Shown here: positions 1 to 11,281 of the stretch, in pieces
Layout: each line of letters opens with the position of its first letter
How positions within the stretch are numbered: position 1 is the first letter of the stretch
Source: Thermosipho affectus
Lineage (GTDB): Bacteria; Thermotogota; Thermotogae; Thermotogales; Fervidobacteriaceae
NCBI RefSeq assembly: GCF_001990485.1
Contig: NZ_LBFC01000022.1
Coordinates: 221,253-285,252, forward strand
Length of the DNA stretch: 64,000 bases
Direction: 5' to 3'
Made by a program: the position numbers and the translations under genes
Notes under the pieces: generated by a model
What the model saw: only the letters and a program-made list of their open reading frames with translations
What the model was told of the DNA's origin: nothing
Database searches by the model: none

Positions 1-521
1 CTACTTGCATCTGAAAGATCCAACCAGGCGGGTGATACCGTTATATTTTTAGAAGGTGCAGCATCATCAAATGGAACAATTCCTATTCTTGCATCTAAGC
101 CACTTGCTTCTAGAGTGATAATCAAATTTTGAATGCTGTTTTTAACCCCTTCAATTGCGTTATACATGCTTCCTGTTGTGTCTAATACAATCATTATATC
201 AATTTGTGTTCTTTTTTCAGATTCTTTAAATAAAAGAAATCCTTGAGCTTTATTGTCTTCGAAGACTTTTATTTCGCTATCAGAAAGATTTGAAATATCG
301 GGAACACTTAATTTTAACCTTACATAATCTGGAACGGAAAGTGGTACTAAAAACGGTGTTTTGTCAGTTGTAAGGTATAACGTAAGATCAGTGTACAAAC
401 TTGTTGAAGGTTTAAGCACTCCTTCTGGATCTTTCGGAATTAATTTGGGCAACGTTGGAATGTTAACACATCCAAATATGAATATTAAGATTATAAATGA
501 TAAAAGTATAATTTTTTTCAT
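1..521 (-). CDS. von Willebrand factor A domain lipoprotein (3' end outside window)
   Basis: This gene reads leftward and is cut by the window edge, so only its first 173 codons are visible. The product begins MKKIILLSF and has a hydrophobic signal ending IFIFGC, a lipobox, so it should be a lipid-anchored envelope protein. Around residues 127-132 it carries DTTGSM, a variant of the DxSxS metal-ion-dependent adhesion motif at the start of a von Willebrand A domain. It follows a predicted beta-strand segment with IKVFEDN, which often precedes such domains in secreted bacterial proteins. The start ATG lies behind AGGAGGGATAATT. It sits 13 nt downstream of the gene at 535-1020 and is probably cotranscribed with it. 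vWA domains usually mediate protein binding; the ligand here is unknown. Confidence 0.8.
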   Translation of the reverse strand, partial: MKKIILLSFIILIFIFGCVNIPTLPKLIPKDPEGVLKPSTSLYTDLTLYLTTDKTPFLVPLSVPDYVRLKLSVPDISNLSDSEIKVFEDNKAQGFLLFKESEKRTQIDIMIVLDTTGSMYNAIEGVKNSIQNLIITLEASGLDARIGIVPFDDAAPSKNITVSPAWLDLSDAS

Positions 522-534
522 AATTATCCCTCCT

Positions 535-1020
535 TTAGAATGTAAGACCTATACCAAGATTTAGGGTATAGATTCCGGTGCTTAAAAATTGAAGATTAAA
601 TGTAGTAATTGCTTCGAGTGATAGCGTTATTGGTGCTCCAGTTTTTAATCCCAATTTTCCATGGAATATTTCTTGCGAATAAAGTCCAATTTCTGTGTTT
701 TGTAGATTTACAATAAGAATTGGTGCAACTCCAACGTAAATAGAAGTGCTAGAGATTTTTAGATTAAAAAGCAAGTATGGATCAAATTCAACTAATTTTA
801 TTTCTGAGAAATTGGTGTTTTCTAAATCCAAATTAGTTCCTGAGAGTGGATAGTAAATGTTTAAGGAAAAACCTATAATGCTTGAGTAAGTGCCTAATTC
901 TGCTCCTAAAACAAATCGGTTTTTTCCACTCATTTCTTTTCCAATGCTTGCTCCTAAAAACATGGAAAAATAAATACTCGAAAACAAGAAAAGAAGTATC
1001 AATAATGTTATTCTTTTCAT
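535..1020 (-). CDS. small secreted beta-rich protein, probable envelope (toga) protein
   Basis: The product is about 161 residues. It has a Sec-type signal (KRITLLILLFLFSSIYFSMFLG) followed by alternating polar and hydrophobic stretches without helical membrane segments, and it ends LNLGIGLTF. A C-terminal Phe and alternating strands are typical of small outer-membrane beta-barrels, so an outer-membrane location is inferred, not shown. A GTG three codons upstream lies inside the AGGAGGTG ribosome-binding site and is not the start; the ATG at 1020 has 8-nt spacing. It is the first gene of a two-gene unit with the vWA lipoprotein. No family is recognised. Confidence 0.7.
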   Translation of the reverse strand: MKRITLLILLFLFSSIYFSMFLGASIGKEMSGKNRFVLGAELGTYSSIIGFSLNIYYPLSGTNLDLENTNFSEIKLVEFDPYLLFNLKISSTSIYVGVAPILIVNLQNTEIGLYSQEIFHGKLGLKTGAPITLSLEAITTFNLQFLSTGIYTLNLGIGLTF

Positions 1021-1040
1021 TTTAATCACCTCCTAAATAT

Positions 1041-1049
1041 ATCATATCA
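1041..1049 (-). promoter_or_regulatory. extended -10 promoter for the 1020-1 unit
   Basis: Read on the minus strand, the sequence is TGATATGAT, an extended -10 (TGn plus TATGAT). It lies just upstream of the AGGAGG of the gene starting at 1020. No clear -35 is seen. The predicted leader would be only about 20 nt. Confidence 0.4.
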
Positions 1050-1170
1050 CTTTACTATATAAAAATAATATAACATTAATTGGTTATATTAAGTTATTTG
1101 ATGTAATAATACTATGTTAAATTAATAATTCTTTGTTTTTCGAAGTATAGTATTAATTTTTGGACATTTG

Positions 1171-1179
1171 TGTTAGAAT
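1171..1179 (+). promoter_or_regulatory. extended -10 promoter for the rlmN operon
   Basis: TGTTAGAAT fits an extended -10 (TGn plus TAGAAT). Transcription would start near 1186, giving a leader of about 24 nt before the rlmN ATG at 1210. A second pairing, TTGGAC (1160-1165) with TATTAG (1182-1187), is possible but would place the start inside the ribosome-binding site. Confidence 0.4.
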
Positions 1180-1209
1180 AATATTAGAAAAAATTTGGAG
1201 GGGAATAAT

Positions 1210-2232
1210 ATGAAGAGTATTTTGGACTTTAAGTATGATAAATTGGTTGGAGAATTTAAAAAGATAAATTTAGAAAGATATAGGGTGGATCAAGTTTTGG
1301 ATTGGATTTATAAGAAAAAAATTTTTGATTTTAACGATATGACAAATCTTTCTAAGGAACACCGAAGGATACTTTCAGAAAGATTTACAATAGATATTCC
1401 AGAACTATTAGATATGCAGGTTTCTAAAATTGATAAAACTACAAAGTTTCTGTGGAAATTAAAAGATGGTAACACAATTGAGTCTGTTGCGTTATTTCAT
1501 TCAGGTAGGGTTACTTCTTGTATATCTACGCAAGTAGGATGTCCGGTAAAATGTAGTTTTTGTGCAACGGGACAAAGTGGTTTTGTGAGAAATTTAACTG
1601 TTGGTGAAATTGTAGGTCAAATTTTGGCTATTGAATTGAATAGAAAAGTTAAAGTGGGAAATGTAGTTTATATGGGAATGGGTGAACCACTATTAAATTT
1701 TGGAAATGTGCTGGATAGTATTAAAATATTAAATCACAAAAAGATGTTGAATATAGGGATTAGAAGAATTACTATTTCTACCGTTGGAATTCCAGAAAAA
1801 ATCGTAGAACTTGCAAAATCAGGTTTAGACGTGAAATTGGCATTATCTTTACATGCACCCACAGATTTTAAAAGAGATCAGATAATTCCGTTAAATAAAA
1901 AATACAGTGTTGAAGAGTTAATATATGCATTAAAAAAGTATCAAGAAATCACAGGTAATAGAATTACAATTGAGTATATTTTAATAAGAGAGTTTAATGA
2001 TTATCCAGATGATGCTGTTAAATTAGCAGAATTATTAAGAAGATTGAGTGTATTTGTCAATCTCATTCCGGTTAATCCAGTAAATCCTGAATTTCATAGG
2101 CCAAGCAAATGGGCAATTGAGAGGTTTAAAGAGGTATTAGAGAAAAATGGTATAGAGTGTGAAATTAGGCAAGAAAAAGGTACAGATATAGATGCTGCTT
2201 GTGGACAATTAAGAAGGAGGAATATAAAATAA
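1210..2232 (+). CDS. rlmN: dual-specificity RNA methyltransferase RlmN (23S rRNA A2503-C2)
   Basis: This radical-SAM enzyme methylates C2 of adenine 2503 in 23S rRNA, and in many bacteria also A37 of some tRNAs. The radical-SAM cluster motif CPVKCSFC (CxxxCxxC) is present near residues 108-115. The C-terminal ACGQLRR region holds the second catalytic cysteine used to form the methyl-enzyme intermediate. Its 340 residues match the family. I chose the ATG at 1210 because the earlier TTG at 1195 lies within the GGAGGGG ribosome-binding site. The 3' end overlaps the next gene by an ATAA stop/start overlap. The order rlmN - PASTA protein - rsgA resembles the Firmicute rlmN-prpC-prkC-rsgA region. 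Confidence 0.96.
   Translation: MKSILDFKYDKLVGEFKKINLERYRVDQVLDWIYKKKIFDFNDMTNLSKEHRRILSERFTIDIPELLDMQVSKIDKTTKFLWKLKDGNTIESVALFHSGRVTSCISTQVGCPVKCSFCATGQSGFVRNLTVGEIVGQILAIELNRKVKVGNVVYMGMGEPLLNFGNVLDSIKILNHKKMLNIGIRRITISTVGIPEKIVELAKSGLDVKLALSLHAPTDFKRDQIIPLNKKYSVEELIYALKKYQEITGNRITIEYILIREFNDYPDDAVKLAELLRRLSVFVNLIPVNPVNPEFHRPSKWAIERFKEVLEKNGIECEIRQEKGTDIDAACGQLRRRNIK
2215..2220 (+). promoter_or_regulatory. ribosome-binding site that points to an ATA start
   Basis: AGGAGG lies exactly 8 nt before the ATA at 2229-2231, the spacing used by most genes in this window. No ATG, GTG or TTG in the correct frame lies within initiation distance. The ATA overlaps the rlmN stop codon as ATAA. Confidence 0.6.
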
Positions 2233-2714
2233 GGTTTTTAAAATCTTTGATAATATTTTTATTTGGAATCTATTTTGGGGCGTTGGCATTTATAGGTATA
2301 AATTATTATTTCCAAAGAACAAATTTCTTGACGTTTTCAATTGATGAGTTGAATGGTAAAAAAATTGAAGATATAGAAAAAGATCTAAGTAGTTCTGGAT
2401 TTAAGGTGGAGTTTTTTAACAAAGGACAAATTGTTGATATTATTCCAAAGTTTAGTGTGTTAAAAAAGGGAAGAACTATAAAAATAATATTGAGAGATGA
2501 AAAATTTAAATTACCTAATTTGTATGGTGTTTTTTATCTTGAAGGTATAAGCTTTTTGAAAAAACGTGGAGTTGATGTTGAAATAGTAAAAATAAAATTT
2601 CCTGGCCCAGATGGAAGGATATTGGCATCTTACCCAAGTTTTGGAAGTGAGATTTCTGAGAATTCCAAAATAAGATTATTAGTTGATTTTGGTGAAACAG
2701 GAGGTATGGAATGA
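2229..2714 (+). CDS. membrane-anchored PASTA-domain protein without kinase domain
   Basis: The product is about 161 residues. A short basic N terminus leads into one membrane helix (residues about 6-25). About 130 extracytoplasmic residues follow, containing two PASTA-like repeats, the second beginning at FKLPNLYG. PASTA domains bind peptidoglycan fragments or beta-lactams and usually form the sensor part of Ser/Thr kinases such as PrkC/PknB. Here no kinase domain exists in or beside the gene, although it sits between rlmN and rsgA where Firmicutes carry prpC-prkC. The start is unusual: the in-frame TTG at 2199 has no ribosome-binding site, while ATA at 2229 has a perfect one. The 3' end overlaps rsgA by ATGA. 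Confidence 0.8.
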   Translation: MRFLKSLIIFLFGIYFGALAFIGINYYFQRTNFLTFSIDELNGKKIEDIEKDLSSSGFKVEFFNKGQIVDIIPKFSVLKKGRTIKIILRDEKFKLPNLYGVFYLEGISFLKKRGVDVEIVKIKFPGPDGRILASYPSFGSEISENSKIRLLVDFGETGGME

Positions 2715-3577
2715 GAAAAAAAGGTTTGGTATTAAAATTTATGTCAAATATGGCGTTGGTTGAAGATATAGAAACAGGGAAAGTATTTATTTGTAAGCTT
2801 AGGGGAAAATTTAAGGAACAAGGAATTAGGCCGATAGTTGGTGATTTTGTAGAATATCGCCATATAGTAGGTAATGAAGGGATTGTAGAAAACATTTTAA
2901 ATAGGAAGAACGAATTAAAACGTCCGAGGGTTGCAAATATTGATCAAGTAGTGATTGTTACTTCTTTAAAAAGACCTGAAGTGCCTCTAAAAATATTGGA
3001 TAGGTACTTAGTTTTGGTAGAAAATGTAAAAATACCCGCTGTCATTGTTTTAAATAAATGTGATTTGTTAAGTAGAGAGGAAATTGATGTGTTTTTAAGT
3101 ATTTATAGTAAAATGTATCCTGTTTTTTTGGTGAGTGCTAAAAATAGAATGGGAATTGATAAGCTTGTAGAAGTCTTTAAAGATAAAGTGTCTACTATGG
3201 CAGGTATGTCTGGGGTAGGAAAGAGTAGTATATTAAACGCTATTAATCCTGGTTTATCGTTAAAAGTAGGTGAAATTTCAAAAAAGTTAGATAGAGGTAA
3301 ACATACAACTACTGTTATTGAATTGTTGAAATTTGATTTTGGTGGATGGATTGCCGATACACCTGGATTTGCCAGTTTAGATATTAGTGAAGTTGAAAGT
3401 GAAGAACTTAAAAATTATTTCCCGGAATTTAGTAATTTTTTATGTTTGTATCCTGATTGTAATCATATACACGAACCAGAATGTGGAATCAAAAGAGCAG
3501 TTGAAGATGGATTAATTGCAAAGTCACGATATGAAAGTTATTTTGAAATGTTTCATGAGCTTTTGGAGGGAAATTAA
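2711..3577 (+). CDS. rsgA: ribosome small subunit-dependent GTPase A
   Basis: RsgA is a circularly permuted GTPase that helps mature the 30S subunit. In order the sequence has an N-terminal OB fold (GDFVEYR), the G4 motif NKCD, the P-loop GMSGVGKSS, a GKHTTT switch region, the G3 motif DTPGF and a C-terminal zinc knuckle (CLYPDCNHIHEPEC). G4 precedes G1, which is diagnostic. The length of 288 residues is normal. The ATG overlaps the preceding stop as ATGA, implying translational coupling, and the stop directly abuts the next start. Confidence 0.95.
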   Translation: MRKKGLVLKFMSNMALVEDIETGKVFICKLRGKFKEQGIRPIVGDFVEYRHIVGNEGIVENILNRKNELKRPRVANIDQVVIVTSLKRPEVPLKILDRYLVLVENVKIPAVIVLNKCDLLSREEIDVFLSIYSKMYPVFLVSAKNRMGIDKLVEVFKDKVSTMAGMSGVGKSSILNAINPGLSLKVGEISKKLDRGKHTTTVIELLKFDFGGWIADTPGFASLDISEVESEELKNYFPEFSNFLCLYPDCNHIHEPECGIKRAVEDGLIAKSRYESYFEMFHELLEGN

Positions 3578-5251
3578 ATGTTTTTACCCACTACAAAATA
3601 TGATATGGAAAAATTAGGGTGGAAATATTTAGATATAATATTAATTACGGGGGATGCCTATATTGATCATCCCTCAATAGGTGTTTCTTTGTTGGGGCGT
3701 TATCTTGTTTCAAAGGGATTTAAAGTAGGGATTATTGGGCAACCTGACGTAAAGGATGATAGAGATGTGACGAGGTTGGGAAGACCTCGTTTATTTTTTG
3801 GGATAACCGGTGGAAATGTTGATTCAATGGTTGCAAATTATACGGCATCTATGAAGAAAAGAAAAAAAGATGATTATACTCCAGAAAAACTTGGCAATAA
3901 AAGACCAGATAGGGCGGTAATAGTGTATTCAAATTTAGTTAGAAGGTTTTTTAAGGGCATGCCAATTGTAATCGGTGGTATTGAAGCAAGTTTAAGAAGA
4001 TTTGCACATTATGACTGGTGGTCTGATAAACTTAGAAAATCTATATTGTTAGATGCAAAAGCGGATCTTTTGGTATACGGAATGGGCGAAAAGGCGATTT
4101 TGGAGATTGCAAAGTGTTTGCAAAAATATGGGGATACAAGTAAATGTAACGATATCAGGGGGGTAGTTTGGTGGACGTCAAAAAGGGTTGAAAAAGCAAT
4201 TGAAATTTCCTCTTATGAGGAAATATTGAATGATAAATTGAAATATAATGAGGCATTTAAAAAGATTAGTTTTTTAACTGATCCAAATAGGGATATTTTA
4301 ATTGTTCAAAAGCAAGACAATAGATATGTTGTGCAAAATCCACCTCAGTTTCCTTTAGATAGAAATGAATTTGATAATTTGTATTTGTTACCTTTTGAAA
4401 GGGAAGTTCATCCTTTTTATTTAAAGAATGGGAAGGTCAAAGCTATTGAAACAGTTAGATTTTCCATTACTACTGTTAGAGGTTGTTATGGTATGTGTGC
4501 ATTTTGCGCACTAACCCAGCATCAAACAACGCATGTTATTTCTAGAAGTAAAGAGTCAATTTTGGAAGAGGTGAAGATTTTAAGAAAAATGAAAAATTTT
4601 AGGGGAACAATTTTTGATGTTGGTGGTCCTACAGCAAATATGTATGGAGCTCAGTGTAATATTCGTGCTTTAAAAGGACAGTGTAATAGATTTTGTCTTT
4701 TTAAGGAACCTTGTAAAAACTCATTAGTTGATCATAGTAAATTGTTGGATTTGTTATATACTATAAAAGAGGTAGATGGAGTGAAAAATGTTTTTATTTC
4801 ATCTGGAATAAGACATGATTTGGTTTTGGAAGATAAAAAATACGGTGAAATTTTTATTAGAGAGCTTCCAAAATTCACCCCCGGGCAATTGAAGCTGGCA
4901 CCGGAACACTCTCATGAAAATGTTTTAAAGATTATGAGAAAACCGAATATTAATAAGTTTTTGGAATTTAAAAGGAAATATGAAAGTAACTCCAAGAAAA
5001 AATATGTAGTTGCTTATTTTATTGTTGGTCATCCTGGAGAATCTTTTAAAGAAAATAGTCATTTGAAAAGATTTATTAGAGAAAAATTGGGATATAGACC
5101 TCAGCAAATTCAAATCTTTACACCTACACCTGGTACCTTAAGCACGGCTATATATTTTACTGGTGTTGATCCGTATACAAATGAAAAAATATTTGTTGAA
5201 AGGAAATTGAGTAAACGTAATCAGATGAAGAAAAATATTATTCACATGTGA
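3578..5251 (+). CDS. YgiQ-family radical SAM protein (UPF0313)
   Basis: This 557-residue protein matches the YgiQ/UPF0313 family. It has an N-terminal cobalamin-type Rossmann region (DAYIDHPSIGVSLLGRYL and VIGGIEASLRRFAHYDWW) and a central radical-SAM domain with the cluster motif CYGMCAFC. The conserved tail includes LKLAPEHSHENVLKIMRKP and FTPTPGTLSTAMY-like residues. The biochemical reaction of this family is not established to my knowledge, so no function is assigned beyond radical-SAM chemistry. The ATG follows the ribosome-binding site GGAGGG immediately after rsgA. Confidence 0.9.
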   Translation: MFLPTTKYDMEKLGWKYLDIILITGDAYIDHPSIGVSLLGRYLVSKGFKVGIIGQPDVKDDRDVTRLGRPRLFFGITGGNVDSMVANYTASMKKRKKDDYTPEKLGNKRPDRAVIVYSNLVRRFFKGMPIVIGGIEASLRRFAHYDWWSDKLRKSILLDAKADLLVYGMGEKAILEIAKCLQKYGDTSKCNDIRGVVWWTSKRVEKAIEISSYEEILNDKLKYNEAFKKISFLTDPNRDILIVQKQDNRYVVQNPPQFPLDRNEFDNLYLLPFEREVHPFYLKNGKVKAIETVRFSITTVRGCYGMCAFCALTQHQTTHVISRSKESILEEVKILRKMKNFRGTIFDVGGPTANMYGAQCNIRALKGQCNRFCLFKEPCKNSLVDHSKLLDLLYTIKEVDGVKNVFISSGIRHDLVLEDKKYGEIFIRELPKFTPGQLKLAPEHSHENVLKIMRKPNINKFLEFKRKYESNSKKKYVVAYFIVGHPGESFKENSHLKRFIREKLGYRPQQIQIFTPTPGTLSTAIYFTGVDPYTNEKIFVERKLSKRNQMKKNIIHM

Positions 5252-5257
5252 TATAAT
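5249..5257 (+). promoter_or_regulatory. extended -10 promoter overlapping the ygiQ-like stop codon
   Basis: TGATATAAT is a perfect extended -10 (TGn plus TATAAT), and its TGA is also the stop codon of the upstream gene. It could give the CNNM/cdd/recN genes their own transcript, with a leader of about 17 nt. No -35 match is evident. Confidence 0.45.
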
Positions 5258-5280
5258 CTTTTATGGAGGTGGGTTATAGA

Positions 5281-6573
5281 ATGGAAGATCCTTTAAGTTA
5301 TTTTTGGTCATTTATATTTTTGATATTTTTGTTGTATTTGTCGTCTGTTTTTTCCGCTTCAGAAACAGCTTTAACATCTGTAAGTAGATTGAAATTAAGG
5401 GAGTCTTTGAGAAAAGGTGATATGAAAGAGGAAGAAAATGAATTACATCTTTTTAATAAGTTACTTACCGTTATTTTGATTATGAATAATTTGGTAAATA
5501 TTTTGGCTTCATCCGTTGCAACTTTGTTGGTTGTTGGTCTATTTGAAAATATACTTCCGAGTAGTGTTTCTGCGCTTTTAAGTACTTTAGTCTTAACCTT
5601 TTTTATACTTATCTTTGGTGAAATTACTCCTAAGATATACGCACGACAAAACAATGAGAAAATTTTTAATAAGATGATTAAAGTGCTTTTATTCCTTTCA
5701 AAAGTTTTTTCTCCTATAATTAAAATGTTAGTGGGAATTTCAAATTTTGTTATAAAGTTAATTGGTGGAAAATTGGTAGAAGAAGCGCCATTTATTACAA
5801 CTGAAGATATTTTAATGTATGTGGAAGTTGGAATGGAAGAAGGAACTTTACGCCATGAGGAAAGTTTTATGTTAAAAAGGACTTTGGAAATGGAAGAGTC
5901 AATGGTTAAAGAAATTATGATTCCCCGAGTGGATATCATAGCAATTGAGGAATCTGAGACATTGGATAAAGTAATGGAGATTATAAAGGAAGAAGAATAT
6001 TCAAGAATTCCTGTTTATAAAGAAACTATAGATAATATTGTGGGAATTTGTTATGCAAAGGATGTTCTTGTTTTTATTAGTGAGAGAGGAACGGATGTTT
6101 CAACCAAAGTAAAAGTAAAAGAACTTATGAGGGAACCTTTGTTTGTTCCAGAAACAATGAAAGTTTCTGAACTTTTGAAAATTTTTAAGGAACAAAAAAT
6201 ACATATGGCAATAGTGGTAGATGAGTATGGAGGAACAGCAGGTCTTGTAACGATGGAAGATATATTGGAAGAAATTTTTGGTGAAATAATGGATGAATAT
6301 GATCAAAATGAAAATATTGGTATAAAAAGGCTTGAAAATGGGGCATATATAGTTGATGCGACAGTGCCAATAAATGATTTGGAAAGGGAATTGGGTGTTG
6401 ACTTTCCTGAAACGGATTACGAAACACTGGCCGGTTATATATTAGAGCATCTTCAAAGAATTCCAAAGGTTGGTGAAGAAATTCTTATCGATGGTTTTTC
6501 GTTTAAGATTATTGCAGCATCTAAGAACCGAATTGAAAAAGTTTTAGTAAAGGTGGTGGAAAAAAATGAGTAA
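5281..6573 (+). CDS. CNNM/CorC-type membrane protein with CBS domains
   Basis: The product (430 residues) has an N-terminal DUF21/CNNM transmembrane domain of about four helices (residues 5-180, including FSASETAL and FGEITPK). A CBS-domain pair follows (about 195-325, including MVPRVDI-like IMIPRVDI and VVDEYGGTAGLVTMEDILEEIFGEI). The C-terminal CorC/HlyC domain covers the last 85 residues. Relatives take part in magnesium or cobalt efflux, and CBS pairs bind adenylates. Substrate assignment here is inference. The ATG at 5263 lies within GGAGGTGG and is rejected as the start. The last 8 nt overlap cdd. Confidence 0.88.
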   Translation: MEDPLSYFWSFIFLIFLLYLSSVFSASETALTSVSRLKLRESLRKGDMKEEENELHLFNKLLTVILIMNNLVNILASSVATLLVVGLFENILPSSVSALLSTLVLTFFILIFGEITPKIYARQNNEKIFNKMIKVLLFLSKVFSPIIKMLVGISNFVIKLIGGKLVEEAPFITTEDILMYVEVGMEEGTLRHEESFMLKRTLEMEESMVKEIMIPRVDIIAIEESETLDKVMEIIKEEEYSRIPVYKETIDNIVGICYAKDVLVFISERGTDVSTKVKVKELMREPLFVPETMKVSELLKIFKEQKIHMAIVVDEYGGTAGLVTMEDILEEIFGEIMDEYDQNENIGIKRLENGAYIVDATVPINDLERELGVDFPETDYETLAGYILEHLQRIPKVGEEILIDGFSFKIIAASKNRIEKVLVKVVEKNE

Positions 6574-6955
6574 TAAGTTAATTGCATTGGCAAAAGATGC
6601 AATGAAAAGAGCTTATGCACCTTATTCCAGTTTTAAGGTAGGAGCGGCACTGTTGACAAAAACTGGTAAAGTCTTTACGGGTTCAAATGTGGAAAACGCT
6701 TCTTATGGATTAACGTGTTGCGCTGAGCGTATAGCCATTTTTAAAGCTGTAAGTGAAGGTGAAAAAGAATTTGATACATTAGTTGTAGTTGGAGATACAG
6801 AAGATCCAATATCACCATGTGGTGCTTGTAGACAGGTTATGGCTGAATTTGGAGACTTCAAAGTTATTTTAGTTGGAAAAAATGGTGCAGTAAAGGAAAC
6901 AACTGTGGGGGAATTGTTGCCCGATTATTTTAAAAAGGAGCATTTGAACAAATGA
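6566..6955 (+). CDS. cdd: cytidine deaminase
   Basis: This enzyme deaminates cytidine and deoxycytidine to uridine and deoxyuridine in pyrimidine salvage. The 129-residue length is typical of the small tetrameric form. The substrate-binding NVENASYGLT, the catalytic CAERIA (zinc Cys plus proton-shuttle Glu) and PCGACRQ (two zinc Cys) are all intact. It overlaps the CNNM gene by 8 nt upstream and recN by ATGA downstream. Confidence 0.97.
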   Translation: MSNKLIALAKDAMKRAYAPYSSFKVGAALLTKTGKVFTGSNVENASYGLTCCAERIAIFKAVSEGEKEFDTLVVVGDTEDPISPCGACRQVMAEFGDFKVILVGKNGAVKETTVGELLPDYFKKEHLNK

Positions 6956-8475
6956 ACAGGGCACAGATTGTCTCCGTGCATTTACATGATTATTTGTATT
7001 TTAGAGATATTGATATATTTTTTGATTCAGGACTGAATGTTATAACTGGGGAGACTGGTGTTGGAAAAAGTTTAATATTAGATGTATTTGGGATTTTGTT
7101 GGGGATTGCTAATGGAAGAGTGGATAGTTATAACGCAGAGATGGTAATGGATATTCCTGTAGATTATCCTGAATATGACGTTTTTTCCGGAGAGAATGTT
7201 TTTTCTATAACAAAGAAAGGGAATAGAACTGTTTTTAAAATTAATGGGAAAGTTTTTCCAAAAAAGATTGTAAGTAAATTACTCTCGGAATTTATAACTT
7301 TGCACAGACAAAATTCACATATAAAGATTTTAGAACCAAATTTTATTTTAAATTTTCTAGATGAAACTTCAAATAATTTTGAAGATTTGAAGAAATATAG
7401 AGAGTATTTTGAAAGATATAAAAAAATTCGAAAATTATTAACCGAAGAATCGTTAAGTGATTTAAGGGAAAACTTGGCGGAATTAGAAGAAAAAATAATT
7501 GAAATTGAAAAGATTAGTCCCTCAATAGAAGAAGAAGAGAAGTTGAAGAGAGAATATGATATTGCTTTGAAAGCACAAGAAACTATTGAAAAGTATAATT
7601 ATATATTAAATTCAAGTGAGGAAATTACGGAAAAGCTCTGGGAAATAAAAAAGATGTTGAATGAAAAACATGAAGAATCTTTGAATACCGCGTTAGATAT
7701 AATAGAAACTTTAAAGTTGGATTTGCAGAAAGAAATTGATGAAATAGAAAGCTACGATATAAAGGAACTGGAAGAAAGAATATGGGATTATAACCTTTTA
7801 AAGAGAAAGTATGGACCTACAATAGAAGATGTAATAGATAATTATGAGAACTTTATAAAAGATTCTAAAAAATTAAAAGAAAGAATTAAAATTTTAGAAA
7901 ATTCAAATAATGAACTTGAGCAAGTTTTAAATAAAATGAGGAAATATGCAAGTTTGTTGTCGGAAAGTAGAAAAAATGCTGCAAAGAAAGTTTTGGAAAG
8001 GTTTTATAGACATTCAAGAGATTTGAATTTGTCTTTTGAATTGAAATTTCAATTTGAAAATGTGGATTTTAATTATTTTGGAATGGATAAAGTAGAATTA
8101 CTCGGTAGTGCAATAAAGGGAGAAAAATTAAAACCGGTAAAGAATATAGCATCGGGTGGAGAGTTGTCAAGACTTATGCTTGCTTTGGAACTTTCCGTTG
8201 TTTCAGATGGGATTTTGATTTTTGACGAAATTGATGCGGGAATTAGTGGTATTACTGGGAATAAACTTGCAGAAAAGTTGAAAGAAGTTTCTAAAAATTA
8301 TCAAGTAATTGTAGTGACGCACTTACCACAAGTTGCAATTAAGGCTGATAAACACTTTGTTGTGAATAAAACAGATAACGGAGGGAAAGTTTGTGAATTG
8401 GATGAAGAAAAAAGAGCGCAAGAGATAAAAAGAATGTTAGGTTCCGATGCTGTTTTAAAGTTTATTGAGGAGTGA
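6952..8475 (+). CDS. recN: DNA repair ATPase RecN
   Basis: RecN is an SMC-like ATPase that acts at double-strand breaks. The N-terminal Walker A is GETGVGKS (residues about 35-42). A central coiled-coil region (about 150-360) is rich in Glu and Lys. The C-terminal head has the ABC signature ASGGELSRLMLALE, Walker B ILIFDEIDAGISG and the switch histidine in VTHLPQVA. At 507 residues it is somewhat shorter than typical RecN (about 550), mostly through a shorter coiled coil. The start ATG overlaps the cdd stop. Confidence 0.93.
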   Translation: MNRAQIVSVHLHDYLYFRDIDIFFDSGLNVITGETGVGKSLILDVFGILLGIANGRVDSYNAEMVMDIPVDYPEYDVFSGENVFSITKKGNRTVFKINGKVFPKKIVSKLLSEFITLHRQNSHIKILEPNFILNFLDETSNNFEDLKKYREYFERYKKIRKLLTEESLSDLRENLAELEEKIIEIEKISPSIEEEEKLKREYDIALKAQETIEKYNYILNSSEEITEKLWEIKKMLNEKHEESLNTALDIIETLKLDLQKEIDEIESYDIKELEERIWDYNLLKRKYGPTIEDVIDNYENFIKDSKKLKERIKILENSNNELEQVLNKMRKYASLLSESRKNAAKKVLERFYRHSRDLNLSFELKFQFENVDFNYFGMDKVELLGSAIKGEKLKPVKNIASGGELSRLMLALELSVVSDGILIFDEIDAGISGITGNKLAEKLKEVSKNYQVIVVTHLPQVAIKADKHFVVNKTDNGGKVCELDEEKRAQEIKRMLGSDAVLKFIEE

Positions 8476-8480
8476 TGTTC

Positions 8481-11277
<2,797 letters not shown>

Positions 11278-11281
<4 letters not shown>

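Noticed and set aside
361..564. 67-codon plus-strand frame near the left edge
   Set aside because: It is opposite the vWA lipoprotein, whose signal peptide, lipobox and ribosome-binding site are clear on the minus strand.
1021..1194. tRNA or small RNA gene in the left intergenic gap
   Set aside because: The gap is extremely AT-rich with no cloverleaf or stable hairpin; only promoter-like elements were seen.
5298..5939. 213-codon minus-strand frame opposite the CNNM gene
   Set aside because: It is antisense to a gene with clear conserved domains, has no ribosome-binding site, and its low-complexity Ser/Ile/Lys content is what the reverse of a membrane protein yields.
8461..8480. ATG 8475 as start of the lipoprotein gene
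   Set aside because: It lies only 2 nt from GAGGAG; GTG 8481 has proper 8-nt spacing and gives a normal signal peptide.
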